A DNA stretch of 64,000 bases, from positions 7,922-71,921 of the forward strand of contig SFIM01000011.1 of the NCBI GenBank assembly GCA_004556155.1, given 5' to 3'. The notes under the pieces were generated by a model. It did no database searches. It saw only the letters and a program-made list of their open reading frames with translations, and was not told where the DNA came from. This document shows positions 25,545-33,667 of this stretch, one piece after another; position 1 is the first letter of the stretch; the number at the start of each line of letters is the position of its first letter. Source of the DNA: Clostridiales bacterium. GTDB lineage: Bacteria; Bacillota; Clostridia; Christensenellales; Aristaeellaceae. A program made the translations under genes and the position numbers.

Positions 25545-27626
25545 TTATTCTTCTTCGTCCTCGTCCTTCTTGGCGCTTTCGATGATCTTCTTGGCCACGT
25601 CGGCGGGAACTTCCTCGTAACGCTCAAACTTCATGGTGAAGCTGCCGCGCGCCTGGGTCATGGAGCGCAGGTCGGTGGCGTACTTGAACATTTCGGCCAG
25701 GGGTACCTCGGCCTCTACCTGCTGCAGACCATCCACGGGGTTCATGCCCATGATGCGGCCGCGGCGCTTGTTCATATCGCCCATGATGTCGCCCATGTAC
25801 TCATCGGGAACCAGCACTTCAACGTGCATGATGGGCTCCAGCAGCACGGGGGAAGCATCCATGCAGCCCTTCTTGTAGGCAATGCGGGCAGCGGTCTTGA
25901 AAGCCATTTCGGAGGAGTCTACCGGGTGGTAGGAGCCATCGTACAGCTTGGCATGCAGGCCGACCATGGGATAGCCCGCCAGAACGCCCTTCTTGATGTT
26001 TTCGCGCAGACCCTTTTCAACAGAGGGGATGAAGTTGCGGGGCACCACGCCGCCGACAACCGCATCTTCAAACTCGAAATCGATGTTGGTATCGCCGATG
26101 GGGCGGAACTCGATCCACACATCGCCGAACTGGCCGTGACCGCCGGACTGCTTCTTGTGGCGGCCCTGGCAGGATACGGTCTTGCGGATGGTTTCACGGT
26201 AGGGGATGCGGGGATCCTGCAGCACGGCGTTGGCGCCGAACTTGGACTGCAGCTTGTTGCGGATCACGTCCAGATGCAGCTCGCCTTGGCCCCACAGGAT
26301 GGTCTCGGTGGTTTCGGCGTTCTTTTCCAGGCGGATGGAAGGATCTTCTTCCTGCAGACGGGCCAGGCCGCTGAAAACCTTATCTTCTTCGCCCTGCTTG
26401 GCGGCGTAAACGGCCTTCTGCACGGAGGGCTCGGGGAAGCTGATTTTTTCGTAGCGGATGGGGTTGGCGGCGTCGCACAGGGTGTCGCCGGTGTTGGTGA
26501 ACTGCAGCTTGCTCAGGGCGGCGATATCGCCAGCGCTTACCTGAGAAACGCTCAGCTGGTTCTTGCCGCGCAGCAGGAACAGGCCGCCGGCCTTTTCAGT
26601 CTTTTCGCAGCTGCTGTTATACAGCGCGGTGCCGCTGGTCAGGGTGCCGCTGCATACGCGCAGCATGCTCAGCTTGCCCACGAAGGGGTCGGCGATGGTC
26701 TTGAACACAAACGCGGAGAAGGGCTCGGAAGTCTTGCCCTCGCGGATGATTTCTTCGTCGTTCTTGGGGTTGACGCCGGCGAAGGAAGCTTCTTCGGGGG
26801 AATGCAGATAGGCGCTCATCACGTCCAGGAGCTTGGCAACGCCCACGCCGGTAACGGCGGATACGGGCACGGCGGGCACGATGGAGCCGCTCTTCATGCC
26901 GGCGCTGAAGCCCTGCAGAATTTCTTCGTGGCTCAGTTCGCCTTCTTCAAAGTATTTTTCCAGCAGCTCGTCTACGGCTTCCGCGGCGGCCTCAGTGATT
27001 TCGGCCAGCGCGTTTTCAATGGCGGGAGCCATATCGGCAGGCACGGGGATTTCCTTGAGATCCTTGCCCTTGCCGGAGTAAGCCTTGTTTTCCAGCACGT
27101 TTACAACGCCGGTGAACTTGGCGCCCTCGCCGATGGGCAGCATCAGCGGCACCACAGAGGAGCCGAACTTTTCACGCAGCTGCTCGATGGTCTTTTCATA
27201 GTTGGCGTTTTCCGCGTCCATACGGTTGACGATGAACATGCGGCATACGTTGTTCTTCTTGGCGTAAGCCCAGGCTTTTTCAGCGCCCACAGTCAGGCCG
27301 CTGACGGCGCCTACCACGATCGCGGCGGTTTCCACCACGCGCAGGGGACCCATCATTTCGCCGATAAAATCAAAATAGCCGGGAACGTCGATCAGGTTGA
27401 TCTTGGTGCCCTTCCATTCCACGGGAGCGGTCGCGGCGCTGATAGAAATACCGCGTTTGTTTTCTTCGGCGTCAAAGTCGGTCACGGTGGTGCCGGCTTC
27501 AACCTTGCCCTGACGGTCGATCATGCCCGCGGCAAAAAGCATAGCCTCGGTGAGGGTGGTTTTGCCCTCGCTGCCGTGACCCAGCAGCGCGATGTTGCGG
27601 ATGTCTTTGGTTTTGTAATCAGCCAT
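25545..27626 (-). CDS. Elongation factor G-like GTPase (EF-G2 type)
   Basis: A 693-aa translational GTPase with EF-G domain order. G1 is GHGSEGKT (16-23), G2 RGISI, G3 DVPGYFDF (80-87), and G4 NRMD; domains II-V follow with RETIRK, GQFGDVWIEF and the C-terminal VLVPDEYMGDIMGDMNKRRGRI. Canonical EF-G has DTPGHVDF, so Tyr84 stands where the catalytic His is expected. The N-terminus (GHGSEGKTTLTEAMLFAAG, TTVTDFDAEE) resembles the EF-G2 paralogue family rather than housekeeping fusA, and no rpsL/rpsG neighbours are present. A GGGGGAACC site precedes the ATG. Its exact role in translation is unknown. The acidic tail (KKDEDEEE) is typical of Clostridial members. Confidence 0.9.
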   Translation of the reverse strand: MADYKTKDIRNIALLGHGSEGKTTLTEAMLFAAGMIDRQGKVEAGTTVTDFDAEENKRGISISAATAPVEWKGTKINLIDVPGYFDFIGEMMGPLRVVETAAIVVGAVSGLTVGAEKAWAYAKKNNVCRMFIVNRMDAENANYEKTIEQLREKFGSSVVPLMLPIGEGAKFTGVVNVLENKAYSGKGKDLKEIPVPADMAPAIENALAEITEAAAEAVDELLEKYFEEGELSHEEILQGFSAGMKSGSIVPAVPVSAVTGVGVAKLLDVMSAYLHSPEEASFAGVNPKNDEEIIREGKTSEPFSAFVFKTIADPFVGKLSMLRVCSGTLTSGTALYNSSCEKTEKAGGLFLLRGKNQLSVSQVSAGDIAALSKLQFTNTGDTLCDAANPIRYEKISFPEPSVQKAVYAAKQGEEDKVFSGLARLQEEDPSIRLEKNAETTETILWGQGELHLDVIRNKLQSKFGANAVLQDPRIPYRETIRKTVSCQGRHKKQSGGHGQFGDVWIEFRPIGDTNIDFEFEDAVVGGVVPRNFIPSVEKGLRENIKKGVLAGYPMVGLHAKLYDGSYHPVDSSEMAFKTAARIAYKKGCMDASPVLLEPIMHVEVLVPDEYMGDIMGDMNKRRGRIMGMNPVDGLQQVEAEVPLAEMFKYATDLRSMTQARGSFTMKFERYEEVPADVAKKIIESAKKDEDEEE

Positions 27627-27798
27627 TGTTGGTTCCCCCTATGATATAACATTGATTTCCATTGAGAAGTGATGCGTGCAGCATAAAGAAAAAACGCATT
27701 ACACACTTGAATATTCTAACAGATAAAAAGCAGAATAGCAAGAGATTTTGACTGAAAAATTACCGATTTGTACAACTTGGTAGGACTTCATACAAATT

Positions 27799-28602
27799 CT
27801 ATTCGGGAATGTGCAGCAATCGCTCGCTTTGCAGCCTGGCAAGGTCGATATCGGGGACGTTCAGCCAAAGATGATAACGGCTTGAGGCGTCATCAGGCGT
27901 CAGGGAAGCGTCGCAAAGCAGGCTTTCTTCAGCCAGGCGGCGCGTCAATTGCCGCACCGCGCCCTCGTTTCCATCCAGCACTAGCGTAGCCGCAGGCAGC
28001 AGGGAGCGGATAGCTTGCTTCAAAAATACATAATGCGTGCAGCCAAGCACCACGGCGGTGGGCGCGCGGCCATCGGCCAGATAGGGCGCGAATTTTTCCG
28101 TCAGGTAGGCGCGCACGGCAGGGGTGTCGATTTCGCCGCGCTCAACAAAATCCATCAGCCCTGGGCAAGGCAGCGATACGGCGCGCTCACCATAGCTATT
28201 ATACAGGCGATGGTATTTTTCACTGGCCAGCGATACGGGCGTAGCCAGCACCAGAATCTGTCCCTCGGGGCATTGATCGTGCGCCAGCTTCAGCGCCGGC
28301 TCCATGCCGATGATAATCAGCTGTGGGTATTTTTCACGCAGCTGGGCGGCGGCGGCGCAGGTGGCGGTATTGCAGGCGATGACCAGCGCCTTCACACCTT
28401 GATCGAGCAATTGCTTGGCGACGCGATCCGCGCAGGCGCGCACCTCCTCCTCGCTTTTGGTGCCGTAGGGGGCGTTGGCGATATCGCCATAATATATGAA
28501 GCGCTCGCCAGGAAGCAGGCGCAGCGCTGTGCGCAATACGCTTAACCCGCCCACGCCGCTGTCAAATATGCCGATGGGCAGATTTTTCCGTTCGGTATCC
28601 AT
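27799..28602 (-). CDS. murI: Glutamate racemase
   Basis: Cytoplasmic enzyme making D-glutamate for peptidoglycan, 267 aa as expected. It starts IGIFDSGVGGLSVLRTALRL (residues 6-25). The two catalytic Cys are in VIACNTATCAAA and VLGCTHYVFL, and FIYYGDIANAPYGTKS is the substrate-site segment. AAAGGAG precedes ATG 28602, and a consensus promoter is at 28629-28657. It is a single gene; no terminator is obvious downstream. Confidence 0.97.
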   Translation of the reverse strand: MDTERKNLPIGIFDSGVGGLSVLRTALRLLPGERFIYYGDIANAPYGTKSEEEVRACADRVAKQLLDQGVKALVIACNTATCAAAAQLREKYPQLIIIGMEPALKLAHDQCPEGQILVLATPVSLASEKYHRLYNSYGERAVSLPCPGLMDFVERGEIDTPAVRAYLTEKFAPYLADGRAPTAVVLGCTHYVFLKQAIRSLLPAATLVLDGNEGAVRQLTRRLAEESLLCDASLTPDDASSRYHLWLNVPDIDLARLQSERLLHIPE

Positions 28603-28628
28603 GCAAATAAACGCTCCTTTCCGTTTCT

Positions 28629-28657
28629 ATTATAATGCCAAGCGCGTACGTATGCAA
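28629..28657 (-). promoter_or_regulatory. Sigma-A promoter for murI
   Basis: Minus strand -35 TTGCAT (28652-28657), 17-nt spacer, -10 TATAAT (28629-28634). The -35 borders the T tract of the preceding terminator. Confidence 0.8.
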
Positions 28658-28658
28658 G

Positions 28659-28687
28659 AAAAACAAAAAGCCGCCCAACAGGCGGCG
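28659..28687 (-). terminator. Terminator of gpr-spoIIP
   Basis: Minus-strand stem GCCGCC/GGCGGC followed by TTTTTGTTTTT, 12 nt beyond the spoIIP stop. Confidence 0.85.
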
Positions 28688-28699
28688 TGAGGAACCCTT

Positions 28700-29632
28700 T
28701 TATTCGATCTGCCCATCCGCCAGCGCGCAGATAGCGTTTGCCAGGTAGGGCATGGCGGCCAGGGCTTCTTCCAATGTGTTCTGGTTGTTGCCTACCTCGA
28801 TCAGCACGCAGCAGGGCGCGACATGCTGATTATACCGCCCGCTTTTCAGGCTGACAGGGCGGCAGATGCCCTCGCATTGCAGGTTCAGCCGGTTGGTCAG
28901 CGTTTGAGCAATGGTACGGTTGCTTTCCCAGTCGGGCTTGATATCATAGCCCGCGCCAGTCTGCCCGGTGCCCTTGCCGATAAGCATCAGCAGCCGCGCC
29001 GACGCGCCGCTGGGCGTATCGACGGTGTTGGGGCCGTTGCCCTTGGAGTAAGCGTCGCGGTGCAGATCGATATACAGATCATAGCTTTCGCCATTCTGCT
29101 GGCGTTTTTGCAGCATTTCCAGCGAGCGCTGATAGGCGGTGGACAGCTTGGGCGGCTCATAGGGCGTGGTATCATGGGTGACGCTTACGCCCGCATCGGT
29201 AAGCAGCTTGGTCAGGTAGCTGCCCACGGCCACTACGTTGCGGTCGGGGCTGCTGGTGCGCCATTTCTCCTTGGAGGTATAGGGATAAGCTTCGGTGGCC
29301 GTATAGGCCTCGTAGGTGTGGGTATGATAGATCAGCACCCGAAACGCGCCGGGATGCGGCGTACTTTGCGCGCTGATAACCTCCAGACGAAAGCCAGATT
29401 GCGGCTCAGCCGTAGGGGAAGGCGCAAGCGATGGCTGCGAGGCGGAGGGCGCGGGAGATATCACGGGCGGAGCCGCAAGGGTTGGGGTCGCCGTAGGCGC
29501 GGGAGAGGGGGAGATCGTTACCTCTGAAAAGATAGAAAAAACGGCGCTTTCCCCTCGCGCGGCGGGCGAGATGGAAAGCGTCAGGATCAGCGCCGCCGCC
29601 AGTACGGCAGCGCGCAGAAACGCTTTTTTCAC
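28700..29632 (-). CDS. spoIIP: Stage II sporulation protein P (peptidoglycan amidase/endopeptidase)
   Basis: Sporulation cell-wall hydrolase working with SpoIID/SpoIIM during engulfment. GTG 29632 (VKKAFLRAAVL) is preferred because AAAGGAAG lies 8 nt upstream; longer starts lack a site. The product is 310 aa: signal anchor, a Pro/Ser/Thr-rich linker (about residues 45-90), then the SpoIIP domain. The metal-site motifs are VLIYHTHTYEAY and YIDLHRDAYSKG; RNVVAVGSYLTKLL, SGRYNQHVAPCCVLIEVGNN complete the fold. It lies 55 nt after gpr, the arrangement known from Bacillus and Clostridia. Confidence 0.94.
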   Translation of the reverse strand: MKKAFLRAAVLAAALILTLSISPAARGESAVFSIFSEVTISPSPAPTATPTLAAPPVISPAPSASQPSLAPSPTAEPQSGFRLEVISAQSTPHPGAFRVLIYHTHTYEAYTATEAYPYTSKEKWRTSSPDRNVVAVGSYLTKLLTDAGVSVTHDTTPYEPPKLSTAYQRSLEMLQKRQQNGESYDLYIDLHRDAYSKGNGPNTVDTPSGASARLLMLIGKGTGQTGAGYDIKPDWESNRTIAQTLTNRLNLQCEGICRPVSLKSGRYNQHVAPCCVLIEVGNNQNTLEEALAAMPYLANAICALADGQIE

Positions 29633-29687
29633 AATGCAGACTTCCTTTCCCATGCGGACGGCATGCACAGCTTATATGTATGCGCCG

Positions 29688-30611
29688 TCACAGGCCTTCA
29701 TTCGTCAGCATCAGGATTTCCTCCCGGCTCAGCTGCGGCTGCAGGGCCAGATTCAGGCTCATGCCGATCACCTGCGAAAGCTCGGCTACCAGCTGATCGA
29801 TTTCGCGCGGCGTAACCACCATTTCGCCCAGCGGCTGGCTGAGAATCCGCTGCGCCAGCGCGTACGCGGCGGCCTCGCGCTCGGAAGCGTCGGGATAATC
29901 GTCCAGAAGCTGCCGCAGCGCGTCGCGGATAATCACGCTGCCGTACACCACCGTCGGTACGCCCACGGCGATTACGGGTACGCCCATGGTCTCTCGTGTG
30001 ATGCCTGCGCGGTGGTTGCCTACCCCGCTGCCCGGCTGGATGCCGGTATCCGTCACCTGAATGACCGCGCCGATGCGGCGGCATTCGCGGGCGGAAAGCG
30101 CGTCGATGGCGATGATTGCGCAGGGCTTGGCATGCTCAGCAGCGCCCTGAACAAGGTCGGCCGTTTCCATGCCTGTTACGCCCAGCACGCCGGGGGCCAG
30201 CGCGCATACGCCGCGCAGGCGGTCCAGCAGCGGCTGCGAAAGATGCCCGCGCAGGTGCCGCGTAACCAGCAGCGTTTCTACCACCTGGCTGCCTAATTTA
30301 TCGGAGGTAATGCGCCGGTTGCCCAGGCCTACGATCAGCACATCGCCATCAGGCGGCAGCAGGCTTTGCAGCGTATCCGCAATGGCTTGCGCCAGCTCCG
30401 CGCGCGCGGGCTGCGCCATCTGATGCAGCGGCGGAATTTCAAAGGTGATGTAGCGCCCACAGGGCTTTTGCAGCTGCCGTGCGGCCTCTTCGCTTTCGAT
30501 GCGAACTTCGCAGCGTGCGCAGTCGCCCGCTTGGGTATTGATCACCTGCACGCCGGGAATGTCGGGATGATCCGCCGCGCGCTCCATGGCCAAATCGGTT
30601 CGATACTGCAT
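29688..30611 (-). CDS. gpr: Germination/spore protease GPR
   Basis: Protease that degrades small acid-soluble spore proteins at germination, 307 aa from ATG 30611. A much longer frame exists upstream, but GGAGGCGAGG precedes 30611 and the family begins here (YRTDLAMERA). VGLGNRRITSDKLGSQVVET and GMETADLVQG are the conserved core; the A25 family active site lies in ALSARECRRIGAVIQVTDTG, and GSGVGNHRAGITRETMGVPV follows. It is co-transcribed with spoIIP and proves that the organism belongs to an endospore-forming lineage. Control by a forespore sigma is expected, but I did not identify that promoter. Confidence 0.95.
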   Translation of the reverse strand: MQYRTDLAMERAADHPDIPGVQVINTQAGDCARCEVRIESEEAARQLQKPCGRYITFEIPPLHQMAQPARAELAQAIADTLQSLLPPDGDVLIVGLGNRRITSDKLGSQVVETLLVTRHLRGHLSQPLLDRLRGVCALAPGVLGVTGMETADLVQGAAEHAKPCAIIAIDALSARECRRIGAVIQVTDTGIQPGSGVGNHRAGITRETMGVPVIAVGVPTVVYGSVIIRDALRQLLDDYPDASEREAAAYALAQRILSQPLGEMVVTPREIDQLVAELSQVIGMSLNLALQPQLSREEILMLTNEGL

Positions 30612-30675
30612 CCGCCTCGCCTCCACAGGCGCAGGATGCCCGGACTGTTTATGTTTTATGCTGTGGATCCTGTTA

Positions 30676-30704
30676 TTGCCATCCGTCCCGCGCCGTGGTA
30701 TAAT
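30676..30704 (+). promoter_or_regulatory. Sigma-A promoter for the RlmI-like methyltransferase
   Basis: -35 TTGCCA (30676-30681), 17-nt spacer, -10 TATAAT (30699-30704). Confidence 0.85.
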
Positions 30705-30734
30705 GGCACGCATGAATGCAAAGGAGGCGTGCAA

Positions 30735-31904
30735 ATGGCCATTGCGTATTTGAAATCGGGAAAGGAAGCCCGCGTGCTGCAGGGCAATCCCTGGGTGTTC
30801 CGCAGCGATATCGACCGGGTGTCGGGTGCATGGGAGCCGGGCGATGTGGTATCGGTCAAAAGTGCGCGCGGCCGCATGCTGGGCTGCGCCTTCTATAATC
30901 CGCAGTCGCAGATTTCGCTGCGCTTTGTGACCTTCCGGGATGAGCGCGTCAACGCTGATTTCATCCGCGCGCGCATTCATCGCGCTGTGGAATACAGGCG
31001 GCTGTTTGCCGATATGCGCTCCTGCCGGCTGGTATACGCCGAATCGGATGGTCTGCCCGCGCTGATAGTGGATAGCTTTGGCGGCGTGCTGAGCGTGCAG
31101 TGCCTGTGCCTGGGTATGGAAAAATACAAGCAGACCATCATCGACGCGCTGGTGGATGAGCTGCATCCGGACGGCATTTATGAGCGCGACGACGTGCCGG
31201 TGCGCGAGCTGGAGGGATTGCCCCAGCAGACGGGTCTGCTCTACGGCGATGTGCCCGATAAGGTGGAAATGCAGGAAAACGGCGTGCGCTTTCTGGTGGA
31301 TGTGAAGAACGGCCAGAAAACGGGCTTTTTCCTGGATCAAAAGGAGAACCGCGCGGCCATTGCGCCCTTTGTGCGCGGGCAGCGCGTGCTGGATTGCTTT
31401 ACGCATACGGGCAGCTTTGCCCTGCATGCCGGCCACTATGGCGCGATCGAGGTGACGGGCGTGGATATTTCGGATTACGCCTGCGAGTGCGCGCGCGAAA
31501 ACGCCGCGCTCAACGGCCTAAATAACGTGCAGTTTGTCGCGGCCAACGTGTTTGATCTGCTCAAGGAAAAGACGGCGGAGGGCGACCGCTATGATGTGAT
31601 TATCCTGGATCCGCCCGCCTTTACAAAAACGCGTTCGGCGGTGGATGCGGCGGTGCGCGGCTATAAGGAAATCAACCTGCGCGCTATGAAGCTGCTGCGC
31701 GATGGGGGATACCTGATCACCTGCTCCTGCTCGCAGCATATTCTGCCGCAGATGTTCCAGGGCATCGTGCAGTCCGCCGCGGCCGATACGCACACACATT
31801 TGCAGCAGGTGGAGTTCCGCACCCAGGGCCGCGACCATCCCATCCTGCCTGCCTTGCCTGAAACGCAATATTTGAAATGCGGCATCTACCGGGTGGAGCG
31901 CTAA
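30735..31904 (+). CDS. Class I SAM-dependent rRNA methyltransferase, RlmI-like
   Basis: Probable 23S rRNA m5C methyltransferase, 389 aa from ATG 30735 (AAGGAGG at 30721-30727; the longer frame starts before the promoter). The N-terminal PUA domain starts AIAYLKSGKEARVLQGNPWV, followed by the EEHUD-like domain ERDDVPVRELEGLPQQ. The Rossmann core follows: KTGFFLDQKENR, VLDCFTHTGSFALHAGHYGA (SAM motif I), VIILDPPAFTK (motif IV) and LITCSCSQHI carrying the Cys pair. It is a monocistronic gene. The exact nucleotide is inferred from family only. Confidence 0.93.
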   Translation: MAIAYLKSGKEARVLQGNPWVFRSDIDRVSGAWEPGDVVSVKSARGRMLGCAFYNPQSQISLRFVTFRDERVNADFIRARIHRAVEYRRLFADMRSCRLVYAESDGLPALIVDSFGGVLSVQCLCLGMEKYKQTIIDALVDELHPDGIYERDDVPVRELEGLPQQTGLLYGDVPDKVEMQENGVRFLVDVKNGQKTGFFLDQKENRAAIAPFVRGQRVLDCFTHTGSFALHAGHYGAIEVTGVDISDYACECARENAALNGLNNVQFVAANVFDLLKEKTAEGDRYDVIILDPPAFTKTRSAVDAAVRGYKEINLRAMKLLRDGGYLITCSCSQHILPQMFQGIVQSAAADTHTHLQQVEFRTQGRDHPILPALPETQYLKCGIYRVER

Positions 31905-31952
31905 GCTCCGCCCGGCCGCTGCAAAAAATACAGCGAAATTGGAAAAAAGTGA

Positions 31953-31981
31953 TTGACGCGCAGCCGGTTTTGTGATATAGT
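31953..31981 (+). promoter_or_regulatory. Promoter of tRNA-Ser
   Basis: -35 TTGACG (31953-31958), 17-nt spacer, -10 TATAGT (31976-31981). The tRNA begins 75 nt downstream, leaving a short leader. Confidence 0.75.
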
Positions 31982-32055
31982 AATTCTTGCTGATGCGATG
32001 TAAGGCTCGACCGCCCTGCATTGATAGGCAGCGGAGCAATCCGCCAATTGAAAAT

Positions 32056-32148
32056 GGAGAAGTCGCCTAGTTTGGTCGAGGGCGCGCGACTGGAAATCGC
32101 GTAGGCGTCAAAAGCGTCTCGAGAGTTCGAATCTCTCCTTCTCCGCCA
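32056..32148 (+). tRNA. tRNA-Ser (anticodon GGA)
   Basis: The acceptor arms GGAGAAG and CTTCTCC pair, followed by discriminator G and an encoded CCA. The anticodon stem CGCGA/TCGCG encloses CTGGAAA, giving anticodon GGA. A long variable arm (GCGTCAAAAGCGTC) and T-loop GTTCGAATC confirm a class II serine tRNA. It is intact and forms the left boundary of the integrated element; its 3' two thirds are duplicated at 33545-33609. Confidence 0.97.
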
Positions 32149-32149
32149 T
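32085..32149. repeat. attL: 65-bp direct repeat in tRNA-Ser
   Basis: Identical base for base with 33545-33609; the left flank differs (GGCG versus GCTA), which sets the boundary. Confidence 0.92.
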
Positions 32150-32268
32150 AGGGGCTATGCTGCCCCAACCTTTCTTTGATTCCCGGCTGTGTTGGTAGCG
32201 CAGCCGGGCTTTTTTTGTGCTATAATGAGAACAAATATTCGCATTTGCGGACGCTGGAGGACTGCCTG

Positions 32269-32517
32269 ATGCATGATTACCCCAACCTGATGACAATAAT
32301 GCGCATGCGCGGAAAGTCGCGCAAGGACTGCGCCAAGGCCATTGGCTGCAACCGAACGACGCTGTACAAGAAGCTGCGTGGCCAGGCAGACTGGCGGCTG
32401 CAGGAGTGCCTGCCTGCCGGGGAGCGGCACACCGAACCCCGCGCGGACGGCAGGCTGCATGCAGGCTGCCGGCCGTGCGGGGTGTACAGGGGGCGGCCCT
32501 GTGGCCGGGGGCTGTAA
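32269..32517 (+). CDS. Small HTH-like protein, probably truncated
   Basis: ATG 32269 has GGAGG ahead of it. The first 48 residues (NLMTIMRMRGKSRKDCAKAI, GCNRTTLYKKLRGQADWRLQE) look like a phage-type helix-turn-helix regulator. After about residue 50 the composition changes to Cys/Gly/Arg-rich sequence that coincides with the start of the GC-rich block, so the true C-terminus seems replaced. It would be the element's regulator if functional. A decayed gene is the likelier reading. Confidence 0.5.
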   Translation: MHDYPNLMTIMRMRGKSRKDCAKAIGCNRTTLYKKLRGQADWRLQECLPAGERHTEPRADGRLHAGCRPCGVYRGRPCGRGL

Positions 32518-32748
32518 GCCCCCCGGGAACACCCCCGAGGGCGTTTCCAGCCGAGCCTGGCCAACGGCGCGCGGCTGCGCGGCGGGGCCGCGAAAAAGAG
32601 CGGGCGGGGGGCAGGGAACGGCCTGCCATGCGAGGGGCCCCGCCCGCTGCGGGCGAAGGCTGTGCCTGCAACGAACCCCGACGCGCAGCCGCCCAGAGCG
32701 AGCCCAGCGCGGCCGAAGCGCCCGCCCCCCGACGAAGCCCCCCCTGTA
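32400..32748. other. Very GC-rich block inside the tRNA-Ser element
   Basis: This roughly 350-bp stretch is much richer in G and C than the genes around it and has no frame with protein-like composition on either strand. It contains strong hairpins, for example CCGGGGGCT/AGCCCCCCGG at 32505-32526. It interrupts the HTH gene on its left and ends where the integrase frame opens (stop codon at 32749). Candidate roles are a structured RNA, a replication or nicking origin, or simply inserted foreign DNA; none can be chosen from sequence. Confidence 0.6.
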
Positions 32749-32763
32749 TAAATAAATACCGCT

Positions 32764-33564
32764 TTGAACCATGTGCCGGAGGAAATGCTGGTAACGGAAG
32801 TTACCAGCGTTTCCCCGGCAATGTGGGAAGCTGCTCTGTGCGCCTGTGCGGCGCAGTACCCGCGCCAGGCGCAGCTGATGCATGCAGCGCTGCGGAAGTG
32901 CTGGAATGATGGCCAGCGCCTGGGGCTAATCCCGCTGGATTATACGCCCTATAGAAACGTCCTTGTACCGAAACACCGGCCACGCCCTATAAATTACCTC
33001 TTGCCCGAGGAATTGTCAAGCTATGCCGCCGCAGCGCAGGCTACCCCTGCTGCCCTGCCGCTGCTGCTGATGCTGCTTTGCGGCCTGCGCCGAGGGGAAG
33101 CAATGGGCTTGAAATGGTTACAAATTGACGAACGTGGCATGCTAATGCGCATAGATTCGCAGCTTGTGAACGGCCATGATGCGCCGCCCAAATCGCGCAC
33201 TTCAGACCGATTAGTGCCAATTTGCGCTGAAATATTGACAATTATTAAGAAATTCGGTGACATTGATGAAAAATACTGCTATAATGGCGGTGTTGACCGG
33301 CTGTACGCCGCCCACAAGGCGGCTTTGGCTGCTGCTGGCATCAATGCCCACGTTACCCTGCACGGCCTGCGCCATAGCTGCGCAACCGCCGCACTGGCCA
33401 GCGGAGCGGATATAAAAACCGTTCAGCGGATCCTCGGCCATGCCACCTTTGCCATCACGGCGGATACCTATTGCCACGCGCTCCTGACCAGCGAGCGCCG
33501 CGCCATAGGGGCGCTTCTGACCTTTGCCAGCCATGCCGCTGCTACGCGACTGGAAATCGCGTAG
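32764..33564 (+). CDS. Tyrosine recombinase / integrase (short, lacks N-terminal arm-binding domain)
   Basis: Site-specific recombinase of 266 aa if started at TTG 32764 (ATG 32785 is the alternative). It keeps the whole catalytic set: R109 in CGLRRGEAMGL, K143 in PPKSRTSDR, H200-x-x-R203 in LHGLRHSCATAAL, H226 in ILGHA, and nucleophile Y236 in TADTYCHAL. The core-binding helices are partly present, but the usual N-terminal arm-type domain (about 60-100 residues) is absent, the frame being cut by the GC-rich block. The last codons and stop lie inside attR. Whether it is still active is uncertain. Confidence 0.88.
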   Translation: MNHVPEEMLVTEVTSVSPAMWEAALCACAAQYPRQAQLMHAALRKCWNDGQRLGLIPLDYTPYRNVLVPKHRPRPINYLLPEELSSYAAAAQATPAALPLLLMLLCGLRRGEAMGLKWLQIDERGMLMRIDSQLVNGHDAPPKSRTSDRLVPICAEILTIIKKFGDIDEKYCYNGGVDRLYAAHKAALAAAGINAHVTLHGLRHSCATAALASGADIKTVQRILGHATFAITADTYCHALLTSERRAIGALLTFASHAAATRLEIA

Positions 33565-33609
33565 GCGTCAAAAGCGTCTCGAGAGTTCGAATCTCTCCTT
33601 CTCCGCCAT
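33545..33609. repeat. attR: 65-bp direct repeat
   Basis: Exact copy of tRNA-Ser positions 32085-32149. It encodes the last codons and stop of the integrase, so excision would leave the integrase frame unchanged. Confidence 0.92.
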
Positions 33610-33630
33610 GAATACCGACATTAGTTGGTG

Positions 33631-33667
33631 CAAGCAAACTTATCCGAAAGGATAGGCTTGTTTGTTT
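33631..33667 (+). terminator. Hairpin beyond attR, probable original tRNA-Ser terminator
   Basis: The arms CAAGCAAACTTATCC and GGATAGGCTTGTTTG pair with G-U wobbles around GAAA and are followed by TTTTC. Its place just after attR suggests it ended the tRNA transcript before insertion. Confidence 0.65.

Larger units (their letters stand above)
32085..33609 (+). mobile_element. Minimal integrative element in tRNA-Ser (1.46-kb unit)
   Basis: A perfect 65-bp direct repeat marks both ends: 32085-32149 inside tRNA-Ser and 33545-33609. The repeat runs from the anticodon arm through CCA plus one T, as expected for tyrosine-integrase targets. One repeat-to-repeat unit is 1,460 bp and carries an HTH-like small gene, a very GC-rich block and a tyrosine recombinase pointing at the right repeat. 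The tRNA terminator-like hairpin at 33631 lies outside the right repeat, as expected if the insertion separated it from the tRNA. It may be a deletion remnant of a larger element. Confidence 0.88.

Noticed and set aside
25824..27644. 606-aa open frame antisense to the EF-G2-like gene
   Set aside because: Gly/Ala/His-rich shadow frame without motifs.
30611..31436. N-terminal extension of GPR to 582 aa
   Set aside because: The extension lies antisense to the methyltransferase gene; a ribosome-binding site and the family start coincide with ATG 30611.
32406..32909. 167-aa Arg/Pro/Ala-rich frame across the GC-rich block
   Set aside because: Composition reflects extreme GC content; no start signal, and it conflicts with the integrase frame.
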